Assembly: GCF_039595395.1 (NCBI RefSeq)
Contig: NZ_JBCNLP010000001.1
Coordinates: 2,232,001 to 2,296,000, forward strand
DNA: 64,000 bases
Direction: 5' to 3'
Source of the DNA: Novosphingobium sp.
Lineage (GTDB): Bacteria > Pseudomonadota > Alphaproteobacteria > Sphingomonadales > Sphingomonadaceae
In this document: in pieces, positions 31,917 through 40,019 of the stretch
How the letters are laid out: every line of letters begins with the position of its first letter
How positions within the stretch are numbered: the stretch's first letter is position 1
Made by a program: the position numbers and the translations under genes
Notes under the pieces: generated by a model
What the model was told of the DNA's origin: nothing
What the model saw: the letters and a program-made list of their open reading frames with translations, nothing else
Databases searched by the model: none

Positions 31917-32408
31917 TTGCTGACCCAGGATGAGCATTTCATGCGGATGGCGATTGCCGTCGCCGCTGCGGAGGGGCGTGACCCGGCGCTCTCGCCCATC
32001 GGCTGCGTCGTCGTGCGCGAGGGCAGGGTGCTGAGCGCCACCAAAAACGCCGTGGAGCGGCTGCATGATGCCACCGCCCACGCCGAAATGCTGGCTTTGC
32101 GTGAGAGCGGCGCGGGGTTCGAGAAGGGCGATCTGGGCGGAGCGACGCTCTATTCCACGCTTCAGCCCTGCGGCATGTGCACCATGGCCTCGATCTGGGC
32201 CAAGGTGGGGCGCATCGTCTATGGCGCCGGGCGCGAGGACGTGCACCGCATGTATTTCGAGGACCGCCATATCGATACGCTGAACATCATCGCCGATGCC
32301 TGGCGCGATGATCTCTCGCTGACCGGCGGCGTGCTGCGCGAGGATTGCGCCAGCCTCTATTTCCGCCCCTGGGACGATGTGCCGAGGGAGCAGCAGGGCA
32401 ATCTTTGA
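31917..32408 (+). CDS. Nucleoside/tRNA-type deaminase (cytidine deaminase fold)
   Basis: A 163-residue zinc-dependent deaminase. The metal and proton-shuttle motifs are TAHAEMLAL (HAE) and STLQPCGMCTMAS (PCxxC). Length and the tail (WRDDLSLTGGVLREDCASLY) fit guanine/cytosine-type deaminases rather than the shorter essential TadA. It hydrolyses an amino group from a base or nucleoside. The start is a TTG at 31917 with AAGGTGA 6 bases upstream; the next in-frame ATG is at 31941. It lies 91 bp after the SDR fragment. Confidence 0.82.
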   Translation: MLTQDEHFMRMAIAVAAAEGRDPALSPIGCVVVREGRVLSATKNAVERLHDATAHAEMLALRESGAGFEKGDLGGATLYSTLQPCGMCTMASIWAKVGRIVYGAGREDVHRMYFEDRHIDTLNIIADAWRDDLSLTGGVLREDCASLYFRPWDDVPREQQGNL

Positions 32409-32541
32409 CGATGGATGCGCCGCCGCCATCGCCTTAACCCTTGCCGCGCACGACAAAACCGATTGCAAAACTTGCATCGGACCATGGCGCGCCGCCAGCC
32501 CTTTCCTCCAGAGGAACCAGGCAAACGACAGCGAGGGCCCC

Positions 32542-33477
32542 ATGGAGTTTATCCCGCGCGGCATCATTGCCGTGGACAAGCAGGGTGACCGCATCCTGTT
32601 TCTCGACCCCGTCACGCTGGAGGTGGTCGATGGCATCGAGCAGATGCCGATCCTTCCGCATGAACTGGCCGTGGCGCCCGACCGGCGCCGCGCCTATGTG
32701 CCCGCCTATGGCGATGGCGTGCATGGCGACAATCCGCATCCCGGCCATGTGCTGAGCGTGATCGATCTCGACAGCCGCGAAAGGCAGGGCGATATCGATC
32801 TCGCGCCGCTCACGGCCCCCCACACCGGGCGTTTCGGGCCCGATGGGCTGCTGTTCGTCGCCTGTGAGGACAGCGCGGCGATCGCGGTGGTCGATGGCGC
32901 CTGCGACCATATGATCGGCGGTATCCCGACCGGATCGCGCAAGAGTCATCGCCTGATCGTGCTGTCCCGGCGCGGGCTGATCTGTACCGACAATGAGGAG
33001 GCCGCCAGCGTCTCCCTGCTGAGCCTGAGCGATCACCGCCTGCTGGGCAAGGTGGAGCTGCCCGGCGCGATTGCGGGCATCACCGCCGCCGCCGATGAAA
33101 GCCGGATCTATTGCACCGATGCCAGCGCGCCGCGCCTCTGGCCGATCCGGCTGGCGGATGGCAAGGTCGAGCCGCCGATTGCGCTGCACGGCCATGACCG
33201 CAGCGCGCAGGTGGTGCGCCTGAGCGCGGACCAAAGCTCGCTGATGGTGATCGGCGATCACGAGCCGGTGGTGACGCTGCTCGATCTGGAGAGCGGGCAG
33301 CAGCGCATCGTCGAGGTGGGCGCCAAGCCGATGGATGCGGCCTTCCATCCCGATTGCCGCACGGCGCTGGTGGCCAATGAGGGCGAGGGTTCGGTGACGC
33401 AGATCGATCTGGCGCAGGCGGAAGTGCTGCGCAAGGTGAAGGTGGGCACCGGCTGCGAGACGCTGGCCTATTTCTAG
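32542..33477 (+). CDS. YncE-like beta-propeller protein
   Basis: A 311-residue protein of repeated four-strand blades: VDKQGDRILFLDPVTLEVVD, HVLSVIDLDSRERQGDIDLA, AAIAVVDGACDHMIGGIPTG, ASVSLLSLSDHRLLGKVELP, PVVTLLDLESGQQRIVEVGA and GSVTQIDLAQAEVLRKVKVG, giving about seven blades. No signal peptide is seen at the ATG at 32542 (GAGGG 5 bases before), so it seems cytoplasmic, unlike E. coli YncE. Propellers of this type bind proteins or ligands; the role is unknown. Confidence 0.72.
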   Translation: MEFIPRGIIAVDKQGDRILFLDPVTLEVVDGIEQMPILPHELAVAPDRRRAYVPAYGDGVHGDNPHPGHVLSVIDLDSRERQGDIDLAPLTAPHTGRFGPDGLLFVACEDSAAIAVVDGACDHMIGGIPTGSRKSHRLIVLSRRGLICTDNEEAASVSLLSLSDHRLLGKVELPGAIAGITAAADESRIYCTDASAPRLWPIRLADGKVEPPIALHGHDRSAQVVRLSADQSSLMVIGDHEPVVTLLDLESGQQRIVEVGAKPMDAAFHPDCRTALVANEGEGSVTQIDLAQAEVLRKVKVGTGCETLAYF

Positions 33478-33549
33478 CGCCGGTTGGGCCGGACCTATCG
33501 CGGGCTTCAGGCGCTCCATCGGCAACCGAAGTTAGGGAAGGCGTGTGTT

Positions 33550-34110
33550 ATGAAGCATCCCGCCAAGCAGGATTTCCCGGTCAGCCAGGTGCGGCGCTAT
33601 CTTGAGCTCGGGCCCATCGTTCTGGTCTCTTCGGCGCTGGGCGAGCAGCGCAATGTGATGACGCTGGGCTGGCATACGGTGCTGGAGTTCTCGCCCTCGC
33701 TGGTCGGGCTGATGATCTCGGCGGGCAATCACAGCTTTTCGCTGATCCGGGAGAGCGGCGAATGCGTGATCAATCTGCCCACCACCGCCCTGACCGACAT
33801 CGTGGTGGGCATCGGCAACACGACCGGCGCGCAGATCGATAAATTCGCTCATTTCGGCCTGACGCCGCTCAAGACCGACAAGGTAAAAGCGCCCCTGATC
33901 GCCGAATGCCACGCCAGCTTCGAATGCCGCCTGCATGAGGCGGCGCTGGTCGATAGCCTCAACTTCTTTGTCTTCGAGGTGGTCAAGGCCCATGTCGCCC
34001 CCACGCCCAAACATCCCGAAACCCTGCATTACCGGGGCGACGGCAGCTTTATGGTCTCGGGCAAGGTGATCAGCCGGCGCGGGCTCTTTCGCCCCGAGAT
34101 GCTGGATTAG
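33550..34110 (+). CDS. Flavin reductase-like, FMN-binding split-barrel protein
   Basis: A 186-residue protein with the flavin-reductase-like fold: RYLELGPIVLVSSALGEQRN, VMTLGWHTVLEFSPSLVGL, NHSFSLIRESGECVINLP and TGAQIDKFAHFGLTP are the conserved blocks around bound FMN. Members reduce flavins or bind FMN for other reductions. The ATG at 33550 is preceded by an AGGGAAGG purine tract. The C-terminal YRGDGSFMVSGKVISRRGLF is typical of the DIM6/NTAB subgroup. It probably forms a unit with the propeller gene 72 bp before. Confidence 0.82.
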   Translation: MKHPAKQDFPVSQVRRYLELGPIVLVSSALGEQRNVMTLGWHTVLEFSPSLVGLMISAGNHSFSLIRESGECVINLPTTALTDIVVGIGNTTGAQIDKFAHFGLTPLKTDKVKAPLIAECHASFECRLHEAALVDSLNFFVFEVVKAHVAPTPKHPETLHYRGDGSFMVSGKVISRRGLFRPEMLD

Positions 34111-34116
34111 CGGCTT

Positions 34117-34515
34117 CTACCGCGCCCGGTCATGGCTGATGGCCTGCTCGTCGGGCGGCGTGGCGCCCTCGGCGGCGGGGCTGGTGCCGCCGATCTGATA
34201 GGAGGCGCGCTTGGGCTGCAGGGGGATGAAGGGCACGCTGTGCAGCGCGGCACAGGCCTGCCCCAGCCGGTCCTGATCGACCGTCACGCGAATCACGGCG
34301 CCGCCGCGATGCACGGCCTCGGCAAGGGGCTGGGCGTCCTGCGCATCGACACCCGCGCGCATGAGAGCCGCCAGCAGGGCATCGCGGCCATGCAGGTCGG
34401 GCCCCGGCGCGATGATGCTGATCGCCTCGCGCGGCACCGCCGCCCGTTCAAGTTCCCCGGCGGCCTGCCGGGCGAGGGCGGGGGTGTCGAACAGGCGTGT
34501 GATCGTCTCGGTCAT
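34117..34515 (-). CDS. Conserved hypothetical stress-type protein
   Basis: A 132-residue protein starting MTETITRLFDTPALARQAAG. Residues 1-70 have the alternating strand/helix pattern of YflT/general-stress-protein-17M-like domains (AAVPREAISIIAPGPDLHGR, LLAALMRAGVDAQDAQPLAE, GGAVIRVTVD). The Pro/Ala-rich tail is disordered. No catalytic residues are evident. It follows the oxidoreductase at 34546 by 30 bp and is probably in the same operon. Confidence 0.65.
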   Translation of the reverse strand: MTETITRLFDTPALARQAAGELERAAVPREAISIIAPGPDLHGRDALLAALMRAGVDAQDAQPLAEAVHRGGAVIRVTVDQDRLGQACAALHSVPFIPLQPKRASYQIGGTSPAAEGATPPDEQAISHDRAR

Positions 34516-34545
34516 GCTCTTTCCTTTCCCGAAGCTTGGATAACC

Positions 34546-35949
34546 TCATCCGCCAGAGGGATGTCCTTCGTCGCTGGCACCGGGCGCCTCGCTGCCCACC
34601 GCCTTGCAGATCATGCGCAGCGCCGGTTTCAGCCCTTCCTCCAGCGTGGGGTGATAGAAGGGGCGTTCCAGCAGGGCGCTGGCGGTCAATCCGCTCTCGA
34701 TCGACCAGGCCAGCAGATGCGCCAGATGCTCCGCCCCGGGGCACAGCAGGATCGCGCCCAGCAGCTTCCCATCGGCGCGATCCGCGTGCAGATGGGCCAG
34801 ACCCACCGCCTTGGCCTCGATGCGCGCCCGGCCCTGATCGCTGTAATCGGCGGTGCCGACGACCAGATCCTCGCCATGCACCTGCCCGACTTTGGCCAGC
34901 GCGGGATCGGTGAACATGATCGAGAAGGGCACGTTGCGATGGCCCTGTTCCACATTGGGGAAGCGTGCCGCATTGTAACCGGCAATGGCGCCCTGCGCCG
35001 AAGCCTCGTGAAGCACCGGGCGCTCGGCATCGGCATCGCCGGCGATAAAGATGGCGCTCTGGCCACATTGCGCCGTGGCGCGGTCGAAAACGGGCACGCC
35101 ATGCTTGTCGAGCGCCAGCCCTGTCGCGCCCAGATCGAGGCCATCGAGCGCGGGCGGGCGACCCGTTGCCACCAGCACCTTGTCGAACAGGCCTTCGCCC
35201 GATGTGCGGCCTGTCCAGCGCAGGCGGGCCTTGCCCTCGCTGATCTGCGCCGTGATCTTGACGCCATTGACCACCGTCATCTCCTGCCGCAGCACATCGC
35301 TCAGGCGGCTGGCGATGGGCTCGTCTTCTAGACCGGCCAGCCGGGTGCCCTCGTCCAGCAAGGTCACCTTGACACGCAGCCGGGCCATGGCCTGCGCCAG
35401 TTCCAGCCCCAGCGGCCCGGCGCCGATCACCGCGAGCGTTTCGGGCAGGGTTTCCAGCTCGAAAAGCGTCTCATTGGTCAGCGCCAGATCGCCCAGCGCC
35501 ACGAAACTCTCAGGGATGGTAGGGCGCGAGCCGGTCGCGATCACGATGGCCTGGGCCGTAACGCGGGTGCCATCGTCGATCAGCAGCGTGCCCGCATCGG
35601 CAAAGCGGGCCGTGCCGCGCAGCATGCTGCTGGAGGGGATTTTGGCGATCTCCTCGCGCGTCGCCTCGGCGAAGCGGTCGCGCTCGCGGCGCAGGCGCTG
35701 CATCACGCCATGGCCGCTGATCTGCGCGCTGGCCGCAATGCCGAACAGGGGCGCTTGCCGCACCGCATAGGCGGCATCCGCCGCCGCGATCAGCAGCTTG
35801 GAGGGCATGCAGCCGACATTGGCGCAGGTGGTTCCAGAAAATTCCGGATCGATGATCAGCGTGCGTGCTCCGGCCCGGCGGGCGCTGCGCTCGGCGGACA
35901 GGCCCGCAGTGCCGGCGCCGATGATGGCGACGTCACAAGATAGATCCAT
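34546..35949 (-). CDS. Pyridine nucleotide-disulfide oxidoreductase (dihydrolipoyl dehydrogenase-like)
   Basis: A 467-residue FAD enzyme. The FAD motif is VAIIGAGTAGLSAERSARRA, the redox pair is in GTTCANVGCMPSKLL (Cys-N-V-G-Cys with one residue between, CxxxxC), the NAD(P) motif is LAVIGAGPLGLELAQAMARL, the second FAD motif IFIAGDADAERPV, and the C-terminal FYHPTLEEGLKPALR carries the His-Glu pair that completes the active site. It resembles Lpd or mercuric reductase cores without heavy-metal domains. No lipoyl substrate gene is nearby, so the partner is unknown. The ATG at 35949 has only a weak ribosome site. Confidence 0.85.
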   Translation of the reverse strand: MDLSCDVAIIGAGTAGLSAERSARRAGARTLIIDPEFSGTTCANVGCMPSKLLIAAADAAYAVRQAPLFGIAASAQISGHGVMQRLRRERDRFAEATREEIAKIPSSSMLRGTARFADAGTLLIDDGTRVTAQAIVIATGSRPTIPESFVALGDLALTNETLFELETLPETLAVIGAGPLGLELAQAMARLRVKVTLLDEGTRLAGLEDEPIASRLSDVLRQEMTVVNGVKITAQISEGKARLRWTGRTSGEGLFDKVLVATGRPPALDGLDLGATGLALDKHGVPVFDRATAQCGQSAIFIAGDADAERPVLHEASAQGAIAGYNAARFPNVEQGHRNVPFSIMFTDPALAKVGQVHGEDLVVGTADYSDQGRARIEAKAVGLAHLHADRADGKLLGAILLCPGAEHLAHLLAWSIESGLTASALLERPFYHPTLEEGLKPALRMICKAVGSEAPGASDEGHPSGG

Positions 35950-36077
35950 GGAAGGCAACTTTCATAAACAGGCCGGGCGCGGCAATCTGGGTTGCGCGGC
36001 GGTCCGGGCGGGGAACGTCTCCCTGTTGCGAAGAGACAGGCAGGCCCGAGGTTCCCTGACGCCGCGCCACCCGGCGT

Positions 36078-36102
36078 GGAACACCAGGGGCAGGCGGCCA
36101 TT
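36078..36102 (+). promoter_or_regulatory. Possible EcfG-type promoter before the SDR gene
   Basis: GGAAC (36078-36082) and CATT (36099-36102) are 16 bases apart, one mismatch from the general-stress consensus GGAAC-N16/17-CGTT. It lies 34 bases before the SDR start. Confidence 0.35.
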
Positions 36103-36135
36103 CTGCGAAGAGAAGCCCTGCGCGAAGGAACCCCC

Positions 36136-36900
36136 ATGGCCACCATCGATCTCTCCGACGCGCATACCCGGCGCACCAGCCTTCACGGGCGCAAGGCCAT
36201 CATCACCGGCGGCACCACCGGCATTGGCCGGGCCATCGCGGTGCTGCTGGCGAGCGAGGGCGTGGAGGTGTTCATCTGCGGCCTCAGCCCCGATCATCTG
36301 GCCGATGCGCTGGAGCGCATCCGGCAGTTGGGCAAGGGGGATGGCCTCAGCACCGATCTGGCCGATCCCGAGCAGTTGGAGGCCTTCTTCTCGGCGGCGC
36401 GCGAGGCGCTGGGCCAGCCCGATCTGGTGGTGGTCAATGCCGCGGTGCCCGCCCGCGCTCTGTCCGATATGACGCGGGATGAGCTGCGCTATGCCGTCGC
36501 CGTCGATTTCACCGCCTATCTGCTGAGCGCCCATGCCGCTCAGGCGATGCTGGGCAAGGGGGGCGATATCGTGCTGATCGGATCGATGAGCGCCCATGTG
36601 CTGGGGCCGGGCTCCACGGTCTATGCCGGGATCAAGGCGGGCATTGCCGGCTTTGCCGAGGCCTTGCGGCGGGAGTTGGGCCCCAAGGGCATCAGGGTCA
36701 GTCTGGTCGAGCCGGGCAAGACCGGGGCGGATTTCCAGTACCCCGATATCCCCGAAGAAAAGCAGCGGGCGATGATCGCGGAAGAGACCATGCTGCGCGC
36801 CGAGGACATCGCGGTGGGCGTGCATTATCTGCTGACCCAGCCAAGGCGTACTGTGGTGCAACAATTGACCATCGTGCCGCGCGGGCAAGAAGCGGAATAG
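36136..36900 (+). CDS. Short-chain dehydrogenase/reductase
   Basis: A 254-residue classical SDR. The cofactor motif is AIITGGTTGIGRAIAVLLAS (TGGxxGIG), the Asn is in LVVVNAAVPARAL, and the catalytic Ser and Tyr/Lys are in LIGSMSAHVLGPGSTVYAGIK (split over two stretches; YxxxK is YAGIK). The ATG at 36136 is preceded by GAAGGA; an upstream in-frame start lacks a ribosome site. It oxidises or reduces an unidentified alcohol/ketone. It is divergent from the disulfide oxidoreductase. Confidence 0.88.
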   Translation: MATIDLSDAHTRRTSLHGRKAIITGGTTGIGRAIAVLLASEGVEVFICGLSPDHLADALERIRQLGKGDGLSTDLADPEQLEAFFSAAREALGQPDLVVVNAAVPARALSDMTRDELRYAVAVDFTAYLLSAHAAQAMLGKGGDIVLIGSMSAHVLGPGSTVYAGIKAGIAGFAEALRRELGPKGIRVSLVEPGKTGADFQYPDIPEEKQRAMIAEETMLRAEDIAVGVHYLLTQPRRTVVQQLTIVPRGQEAE

Positions 36901-36903
36901 GGC

Positions 36904-36939
36904 GGATGGCCGTGGGGCCAGATCGCCCCACGGCCATCC
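36904..36939. terminator. Bidirectional terminator hairpin
   Basis: GGATGGCCGTGGGGC and GCCCCACGGCCATCC form a perfect 15-bp stem with loop CAGATC, exactly between two convergent genes (SDR and DUF2171). Confidence 0.8.
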
Positions 36940-36957
36940 AGTTCCCAAAGGTCGGGC

Positions 36958-37209
36958 TTAGATGCCCTCGTCGTCCTTTTCTTCCTCGAAGGTAACGGCG
37001 ACATCGGCGTTGGCCGAAAGCCGCACCGTATCCCCCTCGACCTCGGCCACAAGCCCGCCGGAAATATAGTGATGGTGGCCGCTGTGCGATCCGCTCTCGG
37101 ATTTCGTCAGCTTGATGCGGTCGCCCTCGATCCGGTCGACCGTGCCGACATGCACGCCGTCGGCGCCGATGATGTCCATATGTTCCTTGATCTGATCGAG
37201 ATTGGCCAT
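36958..37209 (-). CDS. DUF2171-family protein
   Basis: An 83-residue protein: MANLDQIKEHMDIIGADGVH, VGTVDRIEGDRIKLTKSES, then a histidine-rich GHHHYISGGLVAEVEGD and an acidic end (TFEEEKDDEGI). This is the DUF2171 pattern, a PRC-barrel-like small beta fold common in sphingomonad stress regulons. No enzyme function is known. The ATG at 37209 has CAGGAG upstream; the longer frame to 37422 has no start signal. Confidence 0.82.
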   Translation of the reverse strand: MANLDQIKEHMDIIGADGVHVGTVDRIEGDRIKLTKSESGSHSGHHHYISGGLVAEVEGDTVRLSANADVAVTFEEEKDDEGI

Positions 37210-37415
37210 GTCACGCTCCTGTTGCCGGTGTGGCGCAGGGGAAACGCACCAGTGCGGGGGAAGGGCGCGCGCTTTTCGTCGCAAAAATCCGTCGCTTCGA
37301 TGGGGAACGGATGTCAGCTGCAGCGGAACATCCCGGCAGCCGGACTGTATCGCAAAGACCGGCCCGCTCCGGCCGATGGGCCAGTGGCCCGGCATCGTCA
37401 AAAAGGAACGCGCCT

Positions 37416-37895
37416 GTGGCAACCGCCCCCGATCCCGCCTTTCCTCACGCCCGTCGCCCCGAGGCGATCCGCCCGGTTTTTCCGGCCAGCTATCCGCTGC
37501 ATGTGATCCTCTCGGCCTATCCCATCGCCTGCTTTACTGGCGCTTTCCTGACCGACTGGGCCTATCTGGCAAGCTATGAGATGCAATGGGCCAATTTCTC
37601 GGCCTGGCTGATCGTGGCCGGGCTGGTGATGGGCGTGCTGACGGGGACTGCCGGGCTGGTCGATTTCTTCAGCAGCCGGCGAATGCGGCGGCCAAGGGCC
37701 GGATGGTGGCACGGGCTGGGCAATGGGCTGGTGATGCTGCTGGCGCTGCTCAATGCCTTCGTCCACAGCCGCGATGCCTATACCTCGGTGATGCCCTGGG
37801 GCATTCTACTCTCGCTGTTGACCGCCGTGCTGGTGCTGGTGACCAGTTGGCTGGGCACGCGGCAGACCATGCAAGCGCTGGAGATCCGCCCGTGA
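37416..37895 (+). CDS. DUF2231 membrane protein
   Basis: A 159-residue protein with four membrane segments (YPLHVILSAYPIACFTGAFL, ANFSAWLIVAGLVMGVLTGT, GLGNGLVMLLALLNAFVHS, MPWGILLSLLTAVLVLVTSW). HVILSAYPI is the family signature. DUF2231 proteins may bind haem or shuttle electrons, which is unproven. I chose the GTG at 37416 because AAGGAA lies 7 bases before it. Its stop overlaps the GTG start of the sugar dehydrogenase (GTGA), coupling the two. DUF2231 proteins next to PQQ dehydrogenases suggest an electron path to the quinone pool. Confidence 0.82.
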   Translation: MATAPDPAFPHARRPEAIRPVFPASYPLHVILSAYPIACFTGAFLTDWAYLASYEMQWANFSAWLIVAGLVMGVLTGTAGLVDFFSSRRMRRPRAGWWHGLGNGLVMLLALLNAFVHSRDAYTSVMPWGILLSLLTAVLVLVTSWLGTRQTMQALEIRP

Positions 37896-39199
37896 AGCGC
37901 GCGCTCCCCTTTGCCGCCCTGACCGTGCTGCTGGCGCTTGCCGCCTGCGACGGCCCGGCCGCCAGCCCCGACGCGCAGACCGGCCCCAACCCGCAATTGC
38001 CCGATCAGCAGCAATATCTGATGCCGCCGATGAAGGTGGGCAAGGTGGTGCCTTGGGGCAATAGCATGCCCACGCCCGCGCCGGGCCTGCAGGTGCAGGC
38101 GCTGGCCACCGGGCTGGAACATCCGCGCCAGGTCTATCCCCTGCCCAATGGCGATGTGCTGGTGGTGGAGAGCAATGGCCCGCCGGCGCCGGTCTTCCGC
38201 CCCAAGGAGATCATCATGGGGCTGGTGCAGGGTTCCGCGGGGGCCAAGGCCAAATCCGCCAACCGCATCACCCTGCTGCGCGACGCCGATGGCGACGGCA
38301 AGTATGAGCAGCGCAGCGTCTTTCTCGATCGTCTGAACTCGCCCTTCGGCGTGGCGCTGGTGGGCAATGATCTGTATGTCGCCAATGCCGATGCGCTGAT
38401 CCGCTTCCCCTATGTCACGGGTGACACGCGGATCACCGCGCCGGGGCAGAAGCTGGTCGACCTGCCCGGCGGGCCGATCAATCATCACTGGACCAAGAGT
38501 CTGGTCGCGAGCCCCGATGGCAGCAAGCTCTATGTCGGTGTCGGCTCGAACAGCAACATCACCGAAAACGGCATCGGCGCGGAGCTGAACCGCGCCGCCG
38601 TCTGGGAGATCGACCGGGCGAGCGGCGCCTGGAAGCTCTATGCCGGGGGGCTGCGCAACCCCGCCGCCGTCGCCATCGAGCCGCAGAGCCATGCCGTCTG
38701 GACCGCCGTGAATGAGCGCGATGAACTCGGCCCCAATCTGGTGCCCGACTACATCACCTCGCTGCGGCCTGGGGGCTTTTATGGCTGGCCCTACAGCTAT
38801 TACGGCAGGCATATCGATCCGCGTGTGAAGCCGACGCGCCCCGATCTGGTGGCGAGCGCGCTGGTGCCCGATTATGCGCTGGGGTCGCATGTCGCGCCGC
38901 TGGGGCTGGCCTTTGCCAACAATGGCGGCCTGCTGCCGGACACCATGCGCAATGGCGCTTTCGTGGGTGAGCATGGCAGCTGGGACCGTGATCCCTTCAA
39001 CGGCTACCGGGTGGTGTTTGTCGGCTTTGCCAATGGGCGGCCGGTCGCCAAGCCGGTGGATGTGCTGACGGGCTTCCTCGACCGCAACAACACCGTGCAT
39101 GGCCGCCCGGTGGGCGTAGCGATGGACACGCATGGCGCGCTGCTGGTGGCCGACGATGTGGGCAACACCGTCTGGCGGGTGAGCGCGAAACGGCCTTGA
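37892..39199 (+). CDS. PQQ-dependent sugar dehydrogenase lipoprotein (GSDH/sorbosone type)
   Basis: A 435-residue protein with a lipoprotein signal (PFAALTVLLALAAC, lipid-attached Cys near residue 19). The remainder is a six-bladed propeller of the glucose/sorbosone dehydrogenase family: GLEHPRQVYPLPNGDVLVVE, RITLLRDADGDGKYEQRSVF, SPFGVALVGNDLYVANADAL, HHWTKSLVASPDGSKLYVGV, YAGGLRNPAAVAIEPQSHAV and VGEHGSWDRDPFNGYRVVFV. Conserved His and Arg in HHWTKS and GGLRNP match PQQ/Ca contacts. It probably oxidises an aldose in the periplasm. The GTG start overlaps the DUF2231 stop. Confidence 0.85.
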   Translation: MKRALPFAALTVLLALAACDGPAASPDAQTGPNPQLPDQQQYLMPPMKVGKVVPWGNSMPTPAPGLQVQALATGLEHPRQVYPLPNGDVLVVESNGPPAPVFRPKEIIMGLVQGSAGAKAKSANRITLLRDADGDGKYEQRSVFLDRLNSPFGVALVGNDLYVANADALIRFPYVTGDTRITAPGQKLVDLPGGPINHHWTKSLVASPDGSKLYVGVGSNSNITENGIGAELNRAAVWEIDRASGAWKLYAGGLRNPAAVAIEPQSHAVWTAVNERDELGPNLVPDYITSLRPGGFYGWPYSYYGRHIDPRVKPTRPDLVASALVPDYALGSHVAPLGLAFANNGGLLPDTMRNGAFVGEHGSWDRDPFNGYRVVFVGFANGRPVAKPVDVLTGFLDRNNTVHGRPVGVAMDTHGALLVADDVGNTVWRVSAKRP

Positions 39200-39262
39200 G
39201 CGCTGCCCGGCGCATGACCGCGATCACCGGAGGTTCGGGCAGGCCGCGCTGAGGGCGCGGGC

Positions 39263-39288
39263 GGAACATCGGCCTCCCGCCGGGCGTT
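39263..39288 (+). promoter_or_regulatory. EcfG-type general stress promoter
   Basis: GGAAC (39263-39267) and CGTT (39285-39288) are 17 bases apart, a perfect match to the alphaproteobacterial general-stress-response consensus. It lies 22 bases before the ATG of the small gene at 39310. Confidence 0.75.
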
Positions 39289-39309
39289 GCCCCTGAGAGG
39301 AGAGAGATC

Positions 39310-39618
39310 ATGAGCGACACCTCGGTTAGACCCGCGCAGCATCTTGTGAAGCCTGTGGAGCAGCAGGAAGGAGCCTCCACGATCCGGGTGGATGCCCAGC
39401 AGGCCAATGCTGCCGATGCGCGCAAAGGCCGGGCAGGGGAGGAAGCGAAGCCCTTCTCCGAAGCCGGGCAGGAGGGTCATCATCTGCCCCCGCACCGCCC
39501 CGGCGACAGCGATATGGCGCCCGATGAGCCCAATGATATGATCTCGGAGCGGCGCAATGCCAGCCGGGATGATACGGGGCGCAAGACGCCCGTTGAAAGC
39601 GAGACGCCATCAGAATGA
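39310..39618 (+). CDS. Small hydrophilic protein under general-stress control
   Basis: A 102-residue protein with no cysteine, tryptophan or hydrophobic core, rich in Glu, Ala, Pro, Asp and Arg (STIRVDAQQANAADARKGR, HHLPPHRPGDSDMAPDEPND). It should be disordered. The ribosome site GAGGAGAG is strong and a perfect EcfG promoter precedes it. No family recognised. Similar small charged proteins at 52490-52663 and 52725-52919 suggest a set of protectant-like stress proteins. Confidence 0.72.
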   Translation: MSDTSVRPAQHLVKPVEQQEGASTIRVDAQQANAADARKGRAGEEAKPFSEAGQEGHHLPPHRPGDSDMAPDEPNDMISERRNASRDDTGRKTPVESETPSE

Positions 39619-39627
39619 ACAGGCCTG

Positions 39628-39861
39628 TCACCGACCCGCAAAGCTGTCATAGGCCTCTTGCGCGATGTCTGAGGCGACTTCGGCCAGCACATCGTAATCC
39701 GGTTCGCCCCCCTGTTCGCGGGTTTCGGCGACACCGGCCCGCATCGCCTTGAGATAGGCTTGCCGCGCCACGGACAGGCCTGTCTCATCCGAACCCACGA
39801 TGCGCATAGGCGGGAAGTGCGGATCGTGAAATCCATCAGCACTGGTGCTGTCATGGGTCAT
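39628..39861 (-). CDS. Small conserved hypothetical protein
   Basis: A 77-residue protein beginning MTHDSTSADGFHDPHFPPMR. The second half (TGLSVARQAYLKAMRAGVAE, YDVLAEVASDIAQEAYDSFA) is two amphipathic helices. The start at 39861 is chosen over 39900 because the extra residues lie beyond a plausible ribosome site. Convergent with the gene at 39310. Function unknown. Confidence 0.6.
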   Translation of the reverse strand: MTHDSTSADGFHDPHFPPMRIVGSDETGLSVARQAYLKAMRAGVAETREQGGEPDYDVLAEVASDIAQEAYDSFAGR

Positions 39862-40019
39862 GGTTTGCCCCGTTGATCGATCGCTGTGCATGCCACGCAT
39901 GCTCCGCTCGTCGCGCGATAGACAGGGCCTTCAGATGAGGCGTTGCGTTTCAGCGACGCCTGATGGGCTTTCCCGGTATAGACCCATACGTTGCCGCCTC
40001 GTTGCAAAGCGACAAAGCG

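Noticed and set aside
37778..39133. A 451-codon minus-strand frame over the sugar dehydrogenase
   Set aside because: Antisense to a well-supported propeller enzyme; no motif and no ribosome site.
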